From Gossypium raimondii (Eukaryota; Streptophyta; Magnoliopsida; Malvales; Malvaceae), in contig NC_068571.1 of assembly GCF_025698545.1 (NCBI RefSeq), positions 51,741,733 to 51,805,732 on the forward strand: a stretch of 64,000 bases of DNA, read 5' to 3'. A program made the position numbers and the translations under genes. Each line of letters opens with the position of its first letter. Positions within the stretch are counted from its first letter, which is position 1. This document shows positions 11,016-24,800 of this stretch, one piece after another. The notes beneath the pieces are model-generated. The model had not been told where the DNA came from, did not search any database, and saw only the letters and a list, made by a program, of their open reading frames with translations.

Positions 11016-14000
11016 GTCACACTTAAAATACAAACCCCACAAAAATAAGAGTGATAAAATTTTTACAACAAGGTGGCATTTTTCATTTGGACAAGAGGGC
11101 AATTTGTTTGGTTGTAGGTGTGGGTCTTAAATTGTAGCCTCACTTGTCTCTTTGTTCTTTCAGTTAAAATAATAAAATAACCAGATGATTGTCAAAGTTT
11201 TAAGTTGTAAATATGTATATTATACTCCAATGGCTGCAATTGTTATACTTGTTTAGCACCACACCAAATATAGGGGAGAGTAAAAAATCGGTTTTTTTCG
11301 GTTTTGATTTAGTCAGTTGGGGCAGTTTTGTTAGTTTCGTCATCGGCTTAGATAATTTGGTTCTCCGAGTTTTTGAATTTCAGGCTCGAACAAATCGAAA
11401 AACTGACTTTACATTCTATTATTTTTTTAATAATTTAAAATATAATTATTTTTATAGTATATATAATAAATATATTAGTTTTTTAATTATTTAAAATTTG
11501 AGTTTATTTATTGAATTCGATCGATTTTATCAAAAAGAGTCTGTGTTTAAATCAATTAAATCGATTTTAAAAAACCAACTGGGTAAAGCGATTGCTTACC
11601 TGTGATCAAATGTCATCTTATATGGAAATGATATTAATAAAATCCTTTCCTTGGCCTTAAAAGGCTCAATCAAGTAACTTTCAATAAATCTATTTTAAGC
11701 TACTAGAATTTTTAGTCGAGTTAATAAATTTAATTTTAATATTTTGAATTAATCAAGTTGTTAAGTACAATTTAATTGAATGAATTTGTTTGAGTTGAAT
11801 TAAAAATATATTAAAAGATTAAATTAAAATATTATTATTAATATGATTACATAAATTTGAGACATATCTTTTAAAACAAAATAAGACAAAAAGAAAGGAG
11901 ATAATTAATATCATAATCTTGATTTAGTAATTTTAAAATTTTTATAAGTATTTTGATTTTTTAAAATATTATTATGAACTTTATGCCATTTGTTTTGGGT
12001 GGCCCAATTTATTTATTTTTTAAATTCATTTATTAAAATTTTACTAAGCGTGGAAAAAACAATTGATAAAGGAAAAAGAACACATATCTATAATATGCAA
12101 AACATGCTGCTTCATTAAAAACCTTACCAGAAAAAACTAGTGGGATAAAACTTTCATAACCATTGTGAGGACTTAGCGAAAAACTTTATTTCTCTTATTT
12201 CATTTTCGCAAAACTAATCATTGTACCCTCACTAGCTTTATACATTTAGATATTTGGACTACTAATCCAATAAATTTACGAATTTAATTTTAATTGAATT
12301 ACATATTTCTATTTTGACCAATTTATTCCATATATATTTCTTGACAAATTTATTCAATATTTTAATTTTCTTTTATTAACTTACTAATAGAATTGCACAA
12401 AACCGTTGTCGATAACTTTTCATTATTGTGGTTTCATATTTCTCATATTGACATAACTAATTGATATCTCTTTATATATTCCTGAGTTTTAATAATCAAA
12501 TAAGTATTGGGTCTCTTTAAGAGCATCTGGCTCTACTAGAGGTGATCATGGGCGGGCCGGACCATAACAAAATTTTAAGCCCATTTTATAGGCGTTCGAC
12601 TCGACCCAAAAAATGAGTCTAAAATTTTACCCAAGCTTGACCCGAATAAAAAAATTAAAACTTGAGCCCACCCCAGCCGTAGTAAATTTTTTTATATGAA
12701 AATAAATTTTAACAATATAATACATCAAATACACTAAAAATATTAAAATAAGTCTTTCTCAACAAATTGAAAATATATTAAAAAGATTTTTATACTTAAC
12801 ACTAAGATAGGTGCAACTTAAGAAGCAAATGCTTCTAAAATAGTAGCATTATAATATTGAAATAATAGCAAAACAGTGGAAAAACAACAATACTTTTTTT
12901 TTTTTGCAAAATTGGTTTAGGTAAGCCCGGGCCAAAAAAAGCTTACTCAACGCTCATTTTTGCCCAAGTCCATTTTTCGGACCTATATTTTTTTCCAAAC
13001 CCTCCCACTTTTTAGGCGGGCCTTTAAGTTGAGTCAGGTAGCTCAACTCATGATCATGTCTAGTCTCTATTATATGACCATCTAAATTTATTATTATATT
13101 TTACAAAAATTTTCATCATTGGAACCAATTCTTCCATGCTTCACAAATGCATTACTTTTATTTATTATAATAGATTGTCCTACTAGGACTTTAACACATC
13201 AGGTAGCATATAAAACTTGGTTATTCCTATAAGGTTAGTAAATACATTTGGCGGTTAATTTACAATAAAATGAATTATCTTTTAAACTTCTTATTCAAAT
13301 TATTTTCTATAAGGATCTAGATAATGATAATTTACCTAAATAATTATCTCATCTAGCTATTATTTCTCTCCCGGTGTTGAAAAAACTATCAAATTAAAGT
13401 ACAAATCATGTCATAATTGTATCTCCAGTCCTTTAAAAATCTAATAATACAAAAGATTCATTTAATAGCTCATTATTTAATTCAACCATAACCAAACATG
13501 ACATTAACTCATAATATATCTTGGAATCTTTTTCATAGTATTGAAATTGTAAGAGCACATTTGAAGCACAAAATTTGAAAAATTTTTATTTAATAAAGTC
13601 TCATTAGTAATATTCTCCCACATAAATTTAATTAAGAATTTATCATAAATATTGTAGAGTTATGCTAACTCATAATTTTAAAGTCTTTCAATAGTGACCC
13701 TCCAAAGTCTATATTTATAGACATAAGAAATATAAATGAAATAAAACTCTACTTCTAAAGACTATTAGAATTTTAAAGTAAATCAAATTTATCTTAATTT
13801 TGACGAAGATTCACTTAATAATAAAATGTTCATAACATTATAAAAATAGTTATAAAATTAAAAAAAAATAGCAACAACCCAAAATAATTAAAATGTTTAT
13901 AGTATATTCCATCAAATTTCTTTTACTTGATCTAACAACCCAAAATTCTTGGATTATTTTGCCATGGTGACAGGCTATTACGAGCCCCTTTGCTTTAAAA

Positions 14001-14179
14001 TTGTGTAGGCCCGAACTTCTCAACCCGGCCTGGTTCAGGCCCTTTGGGTTCCAATTTCATAGACCCATTTTCATGTGTCTACAATGGCTGCCACCAGATC
14101 ACTCTTCTAGAAAGTCCAAGAATGGGAAAAAAGGAAATTGGAAAGGTAAAGGGTCAAAGAAGCAAACGCAAAACAAACA
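11016..14179. other. ACP 3' region and gene-free stretch
   Basis: From 11016 to about 11210 the sequence looks like the 3' untranslated region of the ACP gene (aataaaataa near 11168). After that no gene is visible apart from the transposon relic at 12536-13063. The part at 11286-11580 has the repeated ggttttgatt/aatcgatttt style common in plant dispersed repeats. The final 150 bases are likely the promoter and leader of the fatty acid export gene. Confidence 0.5.
12536..13063. mobile_element. MITE-like element with TGATCATG ends
   Basis: A 528 bp segment whose ends are inverted copies: CTAGAGGTGATCATG on the left and the complement of CTAGACATGATCATG on the right (two mismatches in 15). Just inside, gggcgggcc on the left pairs with the ggcgggcc-like block at 13015-13022. 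The interior is AT-rich and non-coding. Such 'GTGATCATGGGC' elements are widespread in dicots. The superfamily and target duplication are not certain. Confidence 0.6.
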
Positions 14180-16553
14180 ATGGCTGATTTGTTTATAGGC
14201 GTTTCACAGTCGTCTCTTCTTCATCTTCAACCAAAGCTTGCAAGTTTTCAAAGGCTTACCGGTGGCCCAAGATTTGCCGTAGCTAGCAACCGTCAGCTTC
14301 ATTTCAGACGGTTGACTGTAACTGGGGTCGTATCTTCTGATTCCAAAGCACCCACGACTGTTACCAGCACTGTGGGTTCTGAAAAAGGAGGAATAGACAT
14401 CGAAGTAGACACAGGAAACGGCGGAGGAGATAAATTTGACGACAGAAGCGGCGGCGGCGGAGACGGTGGGGATAACAGCGGCGGCGGAGGCGATAGTGAG
14501 AGTAAAGGAGAAGGGGAGTTTTCGGACGACGGTGGTAAGAAAAAGATGGCTTTGTCTATGTCTCAGAAGTTGACCCTTGGATATGCTGCACTTGTTGGAG
14601 GTAAAAATTCTTCACCTTTTCTTTTGCCTTATGCTTTCAGTTCTTGGTTCTTAGTGCTGATATTTGATTGGATTTTTCAGGGTAATTTAGGCAGAAATTT
14701 GGATTGGAGTCCAGTCAAGGGAATAGGACATCACCTTGACTGCTGTATTAGGGGAATTTTTTTAAAAAAAATTGGGGGACTAATTAAAATTTTTAAATTT
14801 TTTGTGAGATTAATGAGAATTTTCAAAATTTGAGAGGCTTAATTAAAATTTTCTAAAAATTTGAAATGAAAATTTCCAAAAATTAGGGTCCCCAGGCCTC
14901 CATAACGGTCCGACTTAGTGTATGTTTGTGTGTGTGTGTATAACTCTTGTTTAGTGAACTGGACCGTGTAAGAATCCTTATTGTGTGTTTCCTAGTCCTC
15001 ATCCAGTGTTCTACCGTTGCCATTGCCAATTCACCAAAGGGTAGTTACTGGTGGTTGAAGCCAGTCATAAGGTTTGTATGTTGGCTTGGTTTGGTTTTGC
15101 AATGAAAGGTGACACTTACTATCGATTCAAGGTGACCGTGGGGTCTGACATTATTGTCTGGGGTTGACCCTTTTGTTTTCTTTTGTTGCTTTGTTGTTCT
15201 TGCAATGTAAAGTACCCGGTCTTGTCTAGGGCTCTAAGCATTAGAACCCTTGTATTGCTTCAATGCAAGGCACAAAAATGTGCTAGCCTAAGTGAAGTAA
15301 AACGCAATTTGTATATGTGTGGGTTTTGCTGTGTCTATGGACTATACATATATATAGCATAAGATATATATATAATAAACATTAAAGTCTGTATCTATAT
15401 CTACAAAGCATGTAATTTTTATTGGTCAATAGACATGATTTCCTTAGAGTTCAAGTGCTAAAGTGCAGGCATGCCTAGGTGCTCACCTTGACAACACTGA
15501 TTGAAACTCTGATATCCTTTTGTATATCAGTCTTTGATAATTTGCTGTGGACTTTAGAATGCAGATATTTCTTTTTGGATGAGGGGTATTTCTTATTTTT
15601 GTTAATGTGTATATGTATAGTGGGTGGTGTTATGGGCTATGTGAAGAGTGGCAGCCAGAAATCACTTGCGGCAGGAGGATTGTCAGCTGCAGTGCTCTAT
15701 TATGTTTATACTCAGCTTCCCACAAATCCAGTTTTTGCCTCATCCGTTGGGCTTGGTAAGTCACTCTCTTTTTATTTTCCCTGCTATTGGCATTTTTGTG
15801 TTGGGTGTTTATGTTGCTAAAGTTGATTAGTTTACATTTGAAATAATGAGGTTAGAAGAGATGAGGGTAAGATTGATTTTTGCTTTTGTGGAAAGGAAAG
15901 GGGAGAGAGTTCGGGTTTATTGGGAGAAGAAAGAAAGGGAGATACCTTCAAAGTTCAAGTTTACACATCAAGTGATGATTTTAGAAGAGATATGGTCTGC
16001 CAATTAGTGTTGAACTTGCTATAAATGTTGAATTCCAATTAGCCCTTTTGTTATTCTGTAGAGTGCCGATAAGAATAAATTTTCGGTTTGGGAAAGGAAA
16101 ACGGGAGAGAGAGTGAGAGGAAGGGTTGGTATTCGGTTTTATTGGGGGTAAGAAACAGAAAGAGACATGCCTCTGAAGTTCTTTTCGCAATGCATACTAA
16201 GGTAGTAGTTAACTGAAAGTACCAACTACTACCTTGAGATAGCAGCTCAAATTCTAAAGGTGCTTCTAGTTGTTGACTTCGATAATCTTTTAAGTTTTCA
16301 TTTGAATGTTAATTACCATAAATAGAGTTTAGCGTTTTATCTTCTCGTTTCATTTTTTGTTTTAGCTCCATAAATTTTAACCCTATTTCGCATTAATGAT
16401 ATCTGATTTGAAGGTATATCTGCTGCACTTTTGGGAGTGATGGGTTCCCGTTTCAAGAGGTCGGGAAAAGTCTTTCCCGCTGGGGTTGTATCACTCGTAT
16501 CACTTGTGATGACAGGGGGCTACCTGCATGGCATCATGCGGAGTATGCACTAG
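14180..16553 (+). CDS. FAX2: FATTY ACID EXPORT protein (Tmemb_14 family), plastid; probably FAX2
   Basis: Three exons, 14180-14600, 15621-15755 and 16414-16553, give a 231-residue protein; all junctions are GT-AG and keep frame (phase 1 both times). FAX proteins sit in the plastid inner envelope and help export free fatty acids. The N-terminus (residues 1 to about 60) is rich in Ser, Arg and Leu and poor in acids, like a transit peptide. A low-complexity Gly/Asp/Ser segment follows (about 70-120). The Tmemb_14 domain runs from MSQKLTLGYAALVG to the C-terminus with four hydrophobic segments, and includes YVKSGSQKSLAAGGLSAA, GSRFKRSGKVFPAG and MTGGYLHGIMRS. Paralogue choice (FAX2 rather than FAX1 or FAX3) rests on length and the glycine-rich linker and is tentative. 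The first intron contains AT-rich repeat debris near 14720-14905. The gene converges with the JAZ gene. Confidence 0.9.
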
Positions 16554-17796
16554 TGAAATGCAGTGGTGATGGCAATGTTAATTGAATTACGAGCTTGTTA
16601 TGTTTAGAGAACTTGGTGTTTAGGTATACAGCTATATTTAATGCTTTGCTATGTCAAACTTTTTAATTGTGAACCTTTTTAGACTATCGGCATCGAGTGA
16701 TGTGTTTGGACAGAAGGTTACTTTTGTATCCAAATGCCTTTTCCTCTTTGTTTATGTGATGCGAATTATTGAGGATGAGGTTAGCCAATAAGAAATATTG
16801 TATGCGTTTTCGGTTTTGAAATTTTGAGACTTGGGAAAATCATGCTTAATATTATCTAAAGGTATTCCGGATCATGTCAACTGAAAAGTTAGTATTACAA
16901 GAATGCCTCATTTAGAAGAAGTTAGAACCCTTTAATCTTTGGTCATAGAATGCGACTTTGATCAGTCATAAAATCTCATTTTTTTCGTTATATCAGGAAA
17001 TTAGGAAGCAAGAGGAGTATATCAGACTTGTTTGAAACTTTATGTACGATGTATGCTACTTTTTGAAACGTTTCTGGTTGTTTTAGTATAGGGAACGTAA
17101 TTGCGTCGAGAAGGGGACAGAATCAAAGCATAGTGTCTATAAATAGGTATAACTGTTGAGTTTTATGACGGAGGGTTTGATGAAGTAAGCCGCGGTTTAT
17201 CATTAACCATCTGGCATGTTTCTGTCTGTACCGTACCTTGACGCCAAAGAATGATGATAAAATGCATGCAAATTACCACTAAGCTATGTTACCGAAGTAT
17301 TGGTTTTCAACATTTGTGACCAACACAGAGATGCAACTTTCGAAGATTTTCGTAACACATGAAAAAATTTAGAAAATATTAACCATAGTTGTATCGGGAT
17401 ACTCGCATTCGAGTTTGAGTAATTTAAAACCACCAAGCATCCATAGAAAAGAAATGTAATGTACAAAGTTGGAACACGTTACACACAAATTAGCAGTCTT
17501 TGCATACCCATAGATCAGAGAGAATCATACATACATAGCAAATGTTATTTGTCAGGCAGATCAGAGAGAGGGTGTCCATGTTTAGGAAACATCAAAACTG
17601 CTGCCCAAGAAGGCAATAGGGAAACAAGTGGACAGATCCTACCATGAGACCTGTTTAATTGTACACTTGCTATCCACACCTAACTCCAGTGGCAGATCAG
17701 ATGTATTCCTCTGCACTTTGTAACTTACAATAACAGAGCTAGATTCAGTTTTTATCAAATATATATATATATATAAGGAATCCTATATGCTTAGCT
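16554..17796. other. Convergent 3' region between FAX2 and the JAZ gene
   Basis: The first 200 bases are probably the FAX 3' untranslated region, and the last few hundred (to about 17450) that of the JAZ gene on the other strand. An (AT)n run lies at 17758-17774, just past the JAZ stop codon. No other gene is visible. Confidence 0.55.
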
Positions 17797-19799
17797 TTAC
17801 GCAACATGAGCTGGAGCTTTTGGTTGGATATCTTCTTGACGAATGGGTGATGCCTTGAAGCAGCCAGACTCTGGTGAAGTTGTGGCACTCACGTCAGCTT
17901 TGGCGCCATCAACCATTTTTGGTGTTGATGGACCAGGATATGGGTTCTTGTTCACCAGCCTACAAAAGGGAACAGACACATAACTACACTTACCATAGCT
18001 TAGGGGTATAAAGTAAACAGTAAAATGATGGAGTACGATCGGAGGAGTACCTGTCCCGCCGCTTCTCAAGAAAACGCTGAAGTGAGTGTCTCCTTGCAAT
18101 TGGTAGTTCTGATCCAATTGATATTCACATAATCATGATGCCACATTATTAGCTTACATGCACCAAAAATGAAAATCATAGAATATTTTGCATTTGAACC
18201 TCGTAATTATTTGAATTACCAGCTTGCAGTTTGCTAAAAGATGTCCTGGGGAAAGGATACAATTGTGCCTGTGGCGAAGCCAAAGCAGTTGCAGTACTTT
18301 GAAGTGAAGGACACCTTGTAAGAGCAGGTGAAATGGTGGCATAATCGGTTGCAGCATTCTTCATGTCAACAGAGCCAACATCAGCAGCAGCCACAGCAGC
18401 AGCAATAAGCATAATTTCTTGAATCTGACAGACATGGATCGATGGTTAATTTTGGAATAAAATCTCATCCTACCAAAACATAGTAACATTCTAAAATGTT
18501 AAGTAAAGGCCAACCTTTTCAGCGGAAATTGCATCAAATACAGAAACTTTTCCGCCATAGAAGATGGTGAGTTGGGATTGAGCAAGGCTTGTGGTATTTA
18601 CTCCAGATGCCAGAATCGGTAGGGAACTTGTACAACAGCAGAATAAAATCTTACAACATTATAGAAGTGTGCACAAATATGACTAATGTGCCCTTTTGCT
18701 TCACTCATGAATGAGAAAGATCTACTGGGCACAATTTACTTTAGGGGTAAAGTCTACATGCGATGCAATAGAGAAAAAAATAACAATTTTTGCTTCAAAG
18801 AATGATATGCGAACAGGAGGGTTAGGCTATCATGATACGGCCCTGTCCTGCGGGACCTTGAGGGCTAGTCACATATGAAGGCAGCAAAACCTTGAGGGAC
18901 CTGTGGGTGCCCAAAAAGGATTATACTATCGCAACACACCCGATGCCCTGCAAGTTGGGTCAGGTCAAGACGGTGACACTTGAATACTTTTACACTATTT
19001 TCCGCTATAACAAAATGGTTTTAAATGAAAAAAAAAAAAAAGAGGAAACACAACATAGAACAAGCATGTGCACTTCCTAATATATATTTTTCTTATGGAA
19101 TCTATAACTTCAATACAATCGAATACCATATGCTCAACTGAGTCAGTCACCGATAAGTATAAATTTCAATATGACATATGAACATCTTCTAGGTTTCATC
19201 AAAAGGGAATATACACACACACACACACATATAGAGAGAGAGAGAATTGGAAGCCCTCTAAAGTAAGTAACCATGCGAACCTAAAATATAACCAAACAAA
19301 CCCTTTTTTTTTTGTTATTTTTAAATACTACCATAAAAAGAAATCAGGTCGCCGTTTTTTATACAATGGGAATTCAAAGCTTCCAAGTGATTAACACTAA
19401 CTAAATCCAGCCCAAACCATTTAACATCAATAAAAATTAACTACTAGTAGTACATTTTAAAACCATGTTCAATTTGTCCTCTACAAATGAGATTAGGGTA
19501 ATGAATTAAGCACTAAATTTCACTATGTATCAAGACTTCCATTTTAAAACATCAAATCGAGTATAATTAAACAGCTATATATCAAGACCCAGATCCGGAA
19601 AGAAACATTTGTCTCCTTTTTTTTACGGAATGAATACAATTAAAGCTTACCAGTTATGGGATATTTTCTGGGAAAGAAAATCAGGGGTTTCAATGGTACC
19701 CAATTTTCCTGCATCGTTATCGCCGACAATATCTCCATTAGTCTCTTTAACGACGACGTTAGGCTTGACTTCCTCGCGTGATTCAGCTTCTTCTTCCAT
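17797..19799 (-). CDS. JAZ12: TIFY3B/JAZ12-like jasmonate ZIM-domain repressor
   Basis: Five exons on the minus strand, 19799-19651, 18626-18515, 18424-18220, 18108-18051 and 17959-17797, encode 228 residues with every junction in frame. JAZ proteins bind MYC-type factors and recruit NINJA/TOPLESS; COI1 with jasmonoyl-isoleucine targets them for degradation. The ZIM core TIFYGG is at residues 70-75 (QLTIFYGGKVSVFDAIS). The Jas motif at 156-175 reads ELPIARRHSLQRFLEKRRDR and continues LVNKNPYP; the LPIARR degron is present. The unusual SLQRFLEKRRDRLVNKNPYP wording, and the ALTRCPSLQS and ASPQAQ stretch between the domains, fit JAZ11/JAZ12 (TIFY3A/3B) rather than other JAZ groups. The Jas motif is split by the intron after R175, as is usual for JAZ genes; retaining that intron would give a C-terminally cut isoform. 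The donor after exon 2 is gttggc, weak but acceptable. The first intron is about 1 kb and has a CA/GA microsatellite. Confidence 0.95.
19211..19245. repeat. Compound (AC)n(AG)n microsatellite
   Basis: About eight CA and seven AG dinucleotides joined by a short atat link, in the first intron of the JAZ gene. A likely polymorphic marker. Confidence 0.9.
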
Positions 19800-21888
19800 G
19801 GAAACCAGACTTTTGACCTTTCTTTTCGTTGATAAATTTTAAAATTTTTTTCACTCTTGCTATAGGCAGACCAAAATTTGGTTTTAAAGATATATGGAAA
19901 TGAAATCAATAAAAAAAAAAGGTACATTGTTTGTTTGGAATTTTAAAAGAATAAAATATATTAATAAAAAAGTACGTGAAAGTGAAAGCACGTGAACCAA
20001 TCCAAGGGTCGTGGTTGTTTTGATGATTGGAACGTGTCAATCATTCAGGACCCTGGACTCTTTTTTTACCCTGGATTGATGGTCGAATTTATAAGGTAAC
20101 GGTTTAATTAAATAATTTATTATAAATTTATAAAAATAAAAATATTAATAATTATCTCAATTTATTCCATTGTTAATTCAATCTATTTGTACTAATTCAC
20201 AATTCAGTTAGTCTAAAGCTTTTTTCCGTATCGATATTTTAATTAATTCTCAATCTAATGGATCGATTTGGCCCGATTTAGATAATCATGCCAAAAACTC
20301 ACACAATGAGTTATAATTACAAGGGTGACTGTTTATAGTTTGTATAATATTTTCTATTAGAATATTAAGTCTTTAAATTTTGTGTCAATCTTATTATTAG
20401 TTTTAATCTTTTTATTATTGATTTGTGTTTTAGACATGGTTTGATAAACTAATGGTGTGTTTGTTTTGATAATCTAAAATGTTAGTACTATGTAAAATTT
20501 GATATTGTATTAGAATAACAATTGTTAGACTCGAAAATATCAAGAGGGTGAATTGATATTTTAAAATTCTTTATAAAATTTTATAAAGAATGAGTAAATA
20601 AATGAAAAACTTGAACATTTCGATTTATAATTATTCTACCCCAATTACCTACATTCACTTTAATATATCTCAACTAAAGATTTCTCAATTGATTATATTT
20701 GAATCGATACCTCTCAAGGAGAATATATAACATTTACAATCTGTAATTTTTTCATGATGCTAAGGTAAATCCTTCCCCAAATTTTTATGGCTTAACTAGA
20801 TCCTATATAGGGGCAAATCTAGGGGGGATGGTAAGGCCCAGGCCTCCCCTAATATGAAAAATTTTCCATTCTGTCTATTTAAAATTTTTAAATTTTAAAT
20901 TAATAAAGATAAAATTACATATTGGTTCCTCTAAAAATGATAAAATTTTGATTTAATCATTTAAAAAATATATTTTACTATCGTAAAAATTACAATTTAA
21001 TTTTGACCCTACAAAAATTTGTTGATTTTGCTTTTGAAGATATCTAAAATATCTCAAATAGCTTTTACAATACAAAGAAAAGAGGTAAACAATAAAGAAA
21101 AGAAGTTATCTAAAAATCTAGAAAATCTTAAGTGCTCTCTTTCTCTCTCAAATAATTGAAATGAAAATGATAAAAAAGTTTAACAACAATCAACTAAGAG
21201 ATATATACAAGAGAAAATGAAAAATAAAAAAATTGATTTTTTTAAACTTCGCAACAATATTGTGAGTATAACGAGTATATTGTAAGGTGTAATATAAAAA
21301 ATAAGTTAAATATTTAAGTTGAGAATAATCAAAACCTTATTTAATACTAAAGATGTTAAAAACAAAATCTAGCTTAATGAAAATGAAAAAGTAAGAAAAG
21401 TTTAGGTCAAATCTTGAATAAAACAAAAATTAATCCAAAGATTCTCCAAATCATCTGCTCGTTATTAGTTCTGTTTTGGACGCCAAAACCGAGCATCGTC
21501 TGGGCTCATCACAACTAAAAGCCCAGTAATCGCTCATATTCGTAAAAGAATATCATCATCAATTCAATTTTCAACAGATCTCATCTGATCTGATCTGCTC
21601 TGCTCTTTTGTATCCAGATCTTCAATATCTTTTCTTTTTCTAATTTCTTCTCCAAATTTAGTCCCTCTTAGAACAAAGCGCGGTAACATTCATTTTTGTA
21701 TGTTGTTTATATTATTTCTGCTATCATACACTCGTAGATCCTAACTATCTTCTTCAACGATCTGCTTCAACTTTTTTAAAAATCATTGCTTAATTCCTCC
21801 ATTTCGGCATTATTATTTTTTTATTTAGTAGGGTGAGAGAGAAGGGAACTCCGGAATTATCGTGTTCGAAGCACCGGCTTAGATCGAA
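19800..21888. other. Divergent intergenic region between the JAZ and BIG5 genes
   Basis: Shared upstream region of two divergent genes. Cacgtg-like boxes (gcacgtgaacc near 19988, gtacgtgaaa near 19972) lie 170-190 bp upstream of the JAZ start. G-box-type sequences of this kind are bound by MYC2-class factors at many JAZ promoters, so self-regulation is plausible but unproven. A degenerate hAT-like repeat fragment (about 20812-20965; ggcccaggcctcccc) lies in the middle. From about 21540 the sequence becomes pyrimidine-rich with tctgatctgatctgctctgc, typical of a plant 5' leader. A possible leader intron runs from gcg|gtaaca (21682) to ttatttag (21829). Confidence 0.5.
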
Positions 21889-24800
21889 ATGGCGGCTGGT
21901 GGATTTGTGAGCCGGGCTTTCGAGTCGATGCTCAAGGAATGTGCCGGAAAGAAGTATCCCGATCTTCAAAAGGCTATTCAAGCTTATTTAGGTTAGATCT
22001 ACACTTAATTTATTTGAACTTTATTTTGTCGATCTTCGTTCTTTTATTGTTTCTTTTGAAATTCTTTTGGTCATCTTTTATCCGTAATTGTGCTCGGAAT
22101 TATGCTTTCTTTGTTTTTAATCTGTTTTCATTTTAGTGTTTCTTCTTCTTCTTCTTCTATTTAACGTTGTGAGAGTTAAAGAAGTTCTAATTTCGGATTA
22201 TGCTCTATTGAGTTTCCTACTGCATTAGCCGTTGTTTAGTTATTTGAGTTTTGCATTTAATATTCACCTGCATTCTACTGTAGTATTACTTGTGGTTCAG
22301 TCAGAATGGTGTTTAGGGATATGAAGTGTAGGAGATGTAGCGCTTTCTGGAATTAGGTTAATAAACTTTACTCTCTATGGAGTAAATGATGCCTATTTTA
22401 TTTTAGTATTTGCATTTACAATTTTAATCAGAAAATGGGAGAGATTTGTTTCATGGATGGATTTTAGAAGGGATGTTGTAAGTGATTGTTTTTAGTCAAA
22501 AGGGAAAGTGCAAAAGAATAATGCCAAGATAACTTGATAATGGTTACTGTTCTATTTCTTGTTATAATGGCTTGTTATAGGAGCTGGTCTTTTCTTCTTT
22601 CCATCAGAAAATTAGAGTATGTCATTAAGAGGAAAAAAAAGAGGATGGTAGAGTAAAGATTTCGGCACTTCACTTCTTACCGTGCACTGTTTTCCATGGA
22701 TTAAGTAGATGACGTATTCACCTGTTTTCTTCAATATGTGAACTTATCTCTTCCTGTAATTTCTTATTTAATTTGCTGCTGATTGGTCATAGCTTTCATC
22801 TATTTACTTTTTCATTATATTTCTTTTTCATTTCTTCAGATAGTCCTAAGCAAACAAATCAGCACTCCTCATCCAGTGAGCAAAATCAAGCAGCAGAGCC
22901 TTCTGCTGGAGATGGAAGGTTTATGCCTGTTTACAATCTTATAATCTGATTTTTTAAATAAAAAAAAATTGGTTCCAACTTGATTCATTTCTAGTTTCTT
23001 ACCCAAGATATAAACCCTATGGAATAGCCTTTTTATGCATAGTTCTTTAGTCTATTACTTTACACTGTTGTTTGCTCTCCAAAGAGTTAACAACTGAAGT
23101 TTTCGCCCACCACTATAACCTTTTTCAGATTCAGCCTAGGTGGCGTTGTAAAAAATTATATGAAAATGATATTACTTGCAGTAATGTGATCGTGGCTGAA
23201 GTTATAACAATTATTGATGACCTCTATTTTCTATTTTTGTCTTGTAGTTCTGGTGAAACTGAAACTGTAGCCGGACAAACTGGAACAGAATCTGTTGGAT
23301 CAAGCTCAGTTCCACAAAGTGCTGGGGATACTGAACATGTCAGTAAGCCAACTGGTGTGAGTGGAACAACTATCATAACTGCCTTAGCAAATGCTGGATA
23401 CACCTTGGAAGGGGCTGAGGTGGAGCTTGTTCTAAATCCTCTTCGACTTGCATTTGAGTCAAAGAACTTAAAAATCCTTGAACCTGCTTTGGATTGTCTT
23501 CATGTATGTAGTTATTTTCTCTCTTGATCTATTATTTTTAATTGTTTATTTTCTACTTCTTGTCTATGGTTTTTTATTCTTATATAACTCAAAGGGAATT
23601 CCACATCCATCTGAATACCTGTTATATATTCTTAAGAGCTCCTTATTTTTGTTCTTTGATTTTGGGATATAATGCTTTTGTTTTTTATATAGTCGATTAC
23701 TTATGGTCTGTTTTAATTTCATAAGCACAGAAACTAATTGCCTACGATCATCTGGAGGGAGATCCTGGTTTGGATGGTGGTAAAAATGTACCTCTGTTTA
23801 CTGACATTCTGAATATGGTTTGCAGTTGTGTTGATAATTCTTCTCCTGACAGGTATGTGGTCTTGTGTATGTTAACCTTATTTTTAGCATATGGCACTCG
23901 TTAAGTATTTTAATTCTAGAAATCAATTTGCAGTACAATTCTGCAAGTGTTGAAGGTACTTCTTACTGCTGTAGCATCCGCAAAGTTCCGAGGTAAATAG
24001 TGCAGGACCTAGTGGGATTCTCATCTATTTTGTTGTATACCATCTGAATTGAGTCTTGCTGCAATTTGCTTATTAAAATTGCAGTCCATGGGGAACCTTT
24101 GCTTGGAGTTATCAGAGTCTGCTACAATATTGCTCTTCACAGGTACTGTTTTTATTTGTTGAAGATAGTGATAGTCCAACTTTATAGTTTTCATAATTTG
24201 TGGATTGGATGTGTAGCAAGAGCCCGGTAAACCAAGCGACATCAAAGGCAATGTTGACACAGATGATTAGCATCATCTTTAGGAGAATGGAGGCTGATCC
24301 AGTATGGAATTTATAATTCTAACCTTTTAACTGTTTTTTCTTCCTTTTTATATCAGGAAGAAAATCGATAGTCTTAATATCTTTTACATGGAATTCAGGT
24401 CTCTACTTCGTCTAATTCTTCTGATCTTACCAAAGCTGCTTCCGTGGAGAATTCTATTTCAAAAGCTGAAGAAGCTTCCTCAAATGACCAAAATGACGAT
24501 GAAATGACTCTAGGGGATGCACTTAATCAGGCCAAGGATACCACACTTGCATCTGTTGAGGAACTTCAAAACCTTGCTGGTGGGGCTGATATTAAGGTGC
24601 ATCCTCTTCTTTGCTATTAGTTGTTTTGATTAATTTGGTTTTCAGAACTCAGTTTTTATATCATTCTGTGGGTGTTTGCATTGGTGAAGTTTATTTTTAT
24701 TGTATTTTATTTGTGGTTCTTACAACGGTACCTGCATGTTTTATAGGGCTTAGAGGCTGCTCTTGACAAAGTTGTGCATGTTGAAGATGGTAAAAAGATC

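Noticed and set aside
17459-17647. Plus-strand open frame of 62 codons next to the JAZ gene
   Set aside because: Lies in the likely JAZ 3' untranslated region and has no known similarity.
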